A stretch of DNA of 64,000 bases from Candidatus Desulfosporosinus nitrosoreducens. Its GTDB lineage: Bacteria; Bacillota; Desulfitobacteriia; Desulfitobacteriales; Desulfitobacteriaceae. A program made the position numbers and the translations under genes. The notes below the pieces were generated by a model. It was given only the letters and a program-made list of their open reading frames with translations. It had not been told where the DNA came from and did not search any database. Shown here piece by piece: positions 62,096 through 64,000 of the stretch (the stretch's first letter is position 1; the number at the start of each line of letters is the position of its first letter). The DNA lies in contig NZ_JAVHUW010000082.1 in NCBI RefSeq assembly GCF_030954495.1, positions 109,108-173,107 on the forward strand, given 5' to 3'.

Positions 62096-62512
62096 ATGAA
62101 TAAATATAGTAGAATAATATTAGGTCTTATTGTATTTATAGCTATTTTATCAATACCTGTTATTTATGAGTGGGGAAAAACAGATAAAGGACCTTTAATA
62201 AATCTAAATACACCGGGTATTCTAAAACTTGCGAATAAACAATGTGTTGAACCGGCGGAATGGATGAGAGCTAATCACATGCAATTGCTTCTGAAGTGGA
62301 GAGACGAAATGGTCCGTCAAGGCAAAACCGTGTATGTGAATAGTCAAGGTCAGTCCTTTGAAATTAGCCTCAATACATGCCTGAAATGCCATACAGATCC
62401 GTCGAAAAGTCAATCAGATCAGTTCTGCGTATCCTGTCATACGTATGTAGGAGTAAAACCAACCTGTTGGAGCTGCCATGACTGGCCGCAAGCTTATAAA
62501 CAAACTGATTGA
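62096..62512 (+). CDS. dsrJ: DsrJ-like triheme cytochrome c
   Basis: 138 aa; N-terminal membrane anchor (~8-24), then C50 in NKQCVEPAEWMRANHMQLLLKWR and three heme sites CLKCH (95), CVSCH (111), CWSCH (124). The layout matches DsrJ of the DsrMKJOP complex, in which a Cys before the heme domain is an unusual heme ligand. It carries electrons between the membrane quinone pool and dissimilatory sulfite reduction. No other dsr gene is in the window. Confidence 0.85.
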   Translation: MNKYSRIILGLIVFIAILSIPVIYEWGKTDKGPLINLNTPGILKLANKQCVEPAEWMRANHMQLLLKWRDEMVRQGKTVYVNSQGQSFEISLNTCLKCHTDPSKSQSDQFCVSCHTYVGVKPTCWSCHDWPQAYKQTD

Positions 62513-62614
62513 GGATGCACAAGACATCCTCTATGAAGATTTGCAGCAGCGAAATAGACTCCGCTGAATTAAGAGGGATTTTGGACATTGTTTTGTGATA
62601 AATGTTGTTATAAA

Positions 62615-63160
62615 TTAGGATTCAGGTGTTGAAACTGTAAGAACAGCTATAGTTTTTCCATCTGACTTTAGAGGTATATAGACATTTAAATAACCGCTGC
62701 TGAGCGTACTAGCGGAGGCCCCGCTTGCCATCACTTTTCCGACCGCAGCCGGAGTGGGATAATTTAGAACTCTTGATGCGCCTTGTTTTACGCTGGTTGA
62801 AATCCTTTGATTACCAACAAAAATCGATACACCCATCGTTCCTGTAAACTGATTTTCGAGACCATCAACTATCTTATAATTGCCATTTTCGGTGTAAGTC
62901 CCTTTACTTAAGGTTGTTCCCGCAACGTTCCAATCGCCGGGGTAAGTTTTAGTGAGGAAATTATTAATTTTAGTTTCAGCAGCAACGATAGTTTCCTTAT
63001 TTCCTGGTTGTGTTGATGTTTCCGCTGGGTGCCCATCCGTTAATTGAGATGTTCCTGTTGAGGAGAGTGTTGTTGGTTGAACTTGAGGTTCCTTGGAACA
63101 TCCAGTAATAGAAATCAGCAGCAGGACCAAAATTATTGTCCTAAAAAACCATTTCACCAT
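62615..63160 (-). CDS. Putative lipoprotein, unknown
   Basis: 181 aa, signal sequence with lipobox ITGC (Cys 21). A low-complexity linker (Thr/Ser/Gln-rich, ~25-55) precedes a beta-rich domain (NNFLTKTYPGDWNVAGTTLSKGTY..). Convergent with the DsrJ-like gene. No family recognised. Confidence 0.7.
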   Translation of the reverse strand: MVKWFFRTIILVLLLISITGCSKEPQVQPTTLSSTGTSQLTDGHPAETSTQPGNKETIVAAETKINNFLTKTYPGDWNVAGTTLSKGTYTENGNYKIVDGLENQFTGTMGVSIFVGNQRISTSVKQGASRVLNYPTPAAVGKVMASGASASTLSSGYLNVYIPLKSDGKTIAVLTVSTPES

Positions 63161-63310
63161 TATTTTCCTCCTTGTATTTTTATAGTGTATTATTATAAAA
63201 AAACCGCTAACTTATTCAAACGGAATAAGTATTTAAGAACTACGATGGGGCATCGTTGATGATTAAGTTCCAGACGGGTAAAATTGTCCTTACCGGCGCT
63301 TTTTAGGCAG

Positions 63311-63352
63311 GCCGGTCCCAGATTCGAATGCGCATTCGAATCTGGGACCGGC
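63311..63352. repeat. 42-bp perfect palindrome, family P copy 2
   Basis: Arm GCCGGTCCCAGATTCGAATG, centre CG, exact complement. Differs from the palindrome at 5436 at only a few bases, with changes matched on both arms. Confidence 0.85.
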
Positions 63353-63680
63353 TGTTTAATTTTACCTTTGAATAATTCTTTTGCTCAAAGGCTGATTTCC
63401 GGCTAAAAGATGGTCTTTTATTTTCAGCAGGCATATCAACATTCGGCTCTACAACTTGGGCTTTATCAACATAGGGAAAAAGCAATAACTTCTTGGTCTC
63501 TTCTTAGTTGGAGAACCATGCTTTTCAGTAATCTTTCAGTAATTCCTCAGGCCAGATTCAACTACTAATTTTATAATTACATTGTCCTCCGCTAAAGAAG
63601 ACTTGATTCAGGTGGAGTTTTAACTCCAGCTGAATCTTAGTTGCACTTATCCAGGGACTTAGCCGCTCTTAACTCACCGC

Positions 63681-63728
63681 TTGCAGAAACGGGAGTCTTG
63701 GAGCGGATTAGTCAGCGGATAAATGAAT
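63681..63728 (+). repeat. Repeat R3, copy 2
   Basis: CGGGAGTCTTGGAGCGGATT then AGTCAGCGGATAAATGAAT, matching 57222-57262. The frame continues as RINELKKERLSKHEVFYSLP to a stop. A hairpin GATTCAG.TGGAGTT/AACTCCA.CTGAATC lies shortly before (63604-63637). Confidence 0.7.
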
Positions 63729-63807
63729 TGAAGAAAGAGAGATTAAGTAAACACGAAGTATTTTATTCCTTACCTAGTATGTCTTTCAATAATACTTGCC
63801 TTTAATT

Positions 63808-64000
63808 ATGGAGCACATCGAAAGGAGAAATGCGGCTAACTCATTTTACTCAAAAGATTTAGTTTGGAGATTTAGTCAATATGAAAATGGATTACAACAA
63901 CAGGCTAATGTTGCTCAAAATGTAACTCAAGATGTAACCTCTCAGGATTGGCTAAACCATGCCATGCATAAGTGTAAGAAAAATTCCCCTACATATTTTC
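63808..64000 (+). CDS. Start of an unidentified ORF running off the window
   Basis: ATG 63808 opens a frame (MEHIERRNAANSFYSKDLVW.., Gln/Asn-rich) with no stop before the window end. There is no clear ribosome site; it may be a gene start or part of a relic. Confidence 0.3.
   Translation, partial: MEHIERRNAANSFYSKDLVWRFSQYENGLQQQANVAQNVTQDVTSQDWLNHAMHKCKKNSPTYF

Noticed and set aside
1..64000. tRNA or rRNA genes
   Set aside because: No cloverleaf-type or conserved rRNA segments were noticed on either strand; a tRNAscan-SE run would settle it.

Overview
The window looks like a chromosome segment of an anaerobic, sulfate-reducing Firmicute of the Desulfosporosinus/Desulfitobacterium type (Peptococcaceae). 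The grounds are a triheme DsrJ-like protein at 62.1 kb, 4Fe-4S ferredoxin and DmsB-type relics, low-GC Firmicute ribosome-binding sites with frequent TTG/GTG starts, and a sigma-54/LevR-controlled PTS. No rRNA, tRNA or CRISPR array was seen. Genus assignment is inference.

Layout. 0-7.7 kb: a membrane acyltransferase cut by the window edge, two TetR units with clear tandem operators, a flavoprotein, a small ferredoxin behind a CsoR-like palindrome, and gene relics. 8.5-12.8 kb: a complete ComX-ComQ-ComP-ComA-type quorum-sensing locus (prenylated-peptide signalling) in the order X-Q-P-A, followed by two secreted proteins. 15-16.2 kb: a decayed IS1634-type transposase. 17.3-19.9 kb: a BlaI/BlaR1-type repressor/sensor-protease pair. 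20.8-22.6 kb: a nitroreductase and a TSUP exporter.

23.0-39.2 kb is the best organised block. A NanE-like epimerase is divergent from a LevR-type sigma-54 activator. A long operon follows behind a consensus -24/-12 promoter: EIIA, EIIB, sulfatase-like protein, MFS transporter, second sulfatase-like protein, EIIC, HPr, EI, a pfkA 5' relic, glucose-6-phosphate isomerase, a peroxiredoxin-like/DsbA fusion and a GcvH-like lipoyl protein. It carries its own whole phosphoryl chain (EI-HPr-EIIA-EIIB-EIIC) and probably imports and processes a modified amino sugar or disaccharide. Both sulfatase-like enzymes have Thr where sulfatases have the formylglycine Cys/Ser.

39.3-58 kb is an accessory region of single short genes: acetyltransferases, DUF92, a P-loop kinase, a SagB-type oxidoreductase, an MBL hydrolase, an SDR, YwbE, an esterase with a WYL regulator, MarR with a permease, a pentapeptide-repeat protein, a NYN nuclease and a Phd/RelE pair. 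They are mixed with gene relics (GNAT, MBL fragment, mini-MocR, DmsB, DapF). A family of diverged 45-70 bp hairpin-forming repeats lies after many of these genes in the same orientation, giving a cassette-like pattern. 58.4-63.2 kb: Met/Gly-rich secreted proteins next to an OmpR/sensor-kinase pair whose sensor loop is Met-rich, then the solitary DsrJ-like gene and a lipoprotein. Near-perfect palindromes of one family occur at 5.4, 22.9 and 63.3 kb.
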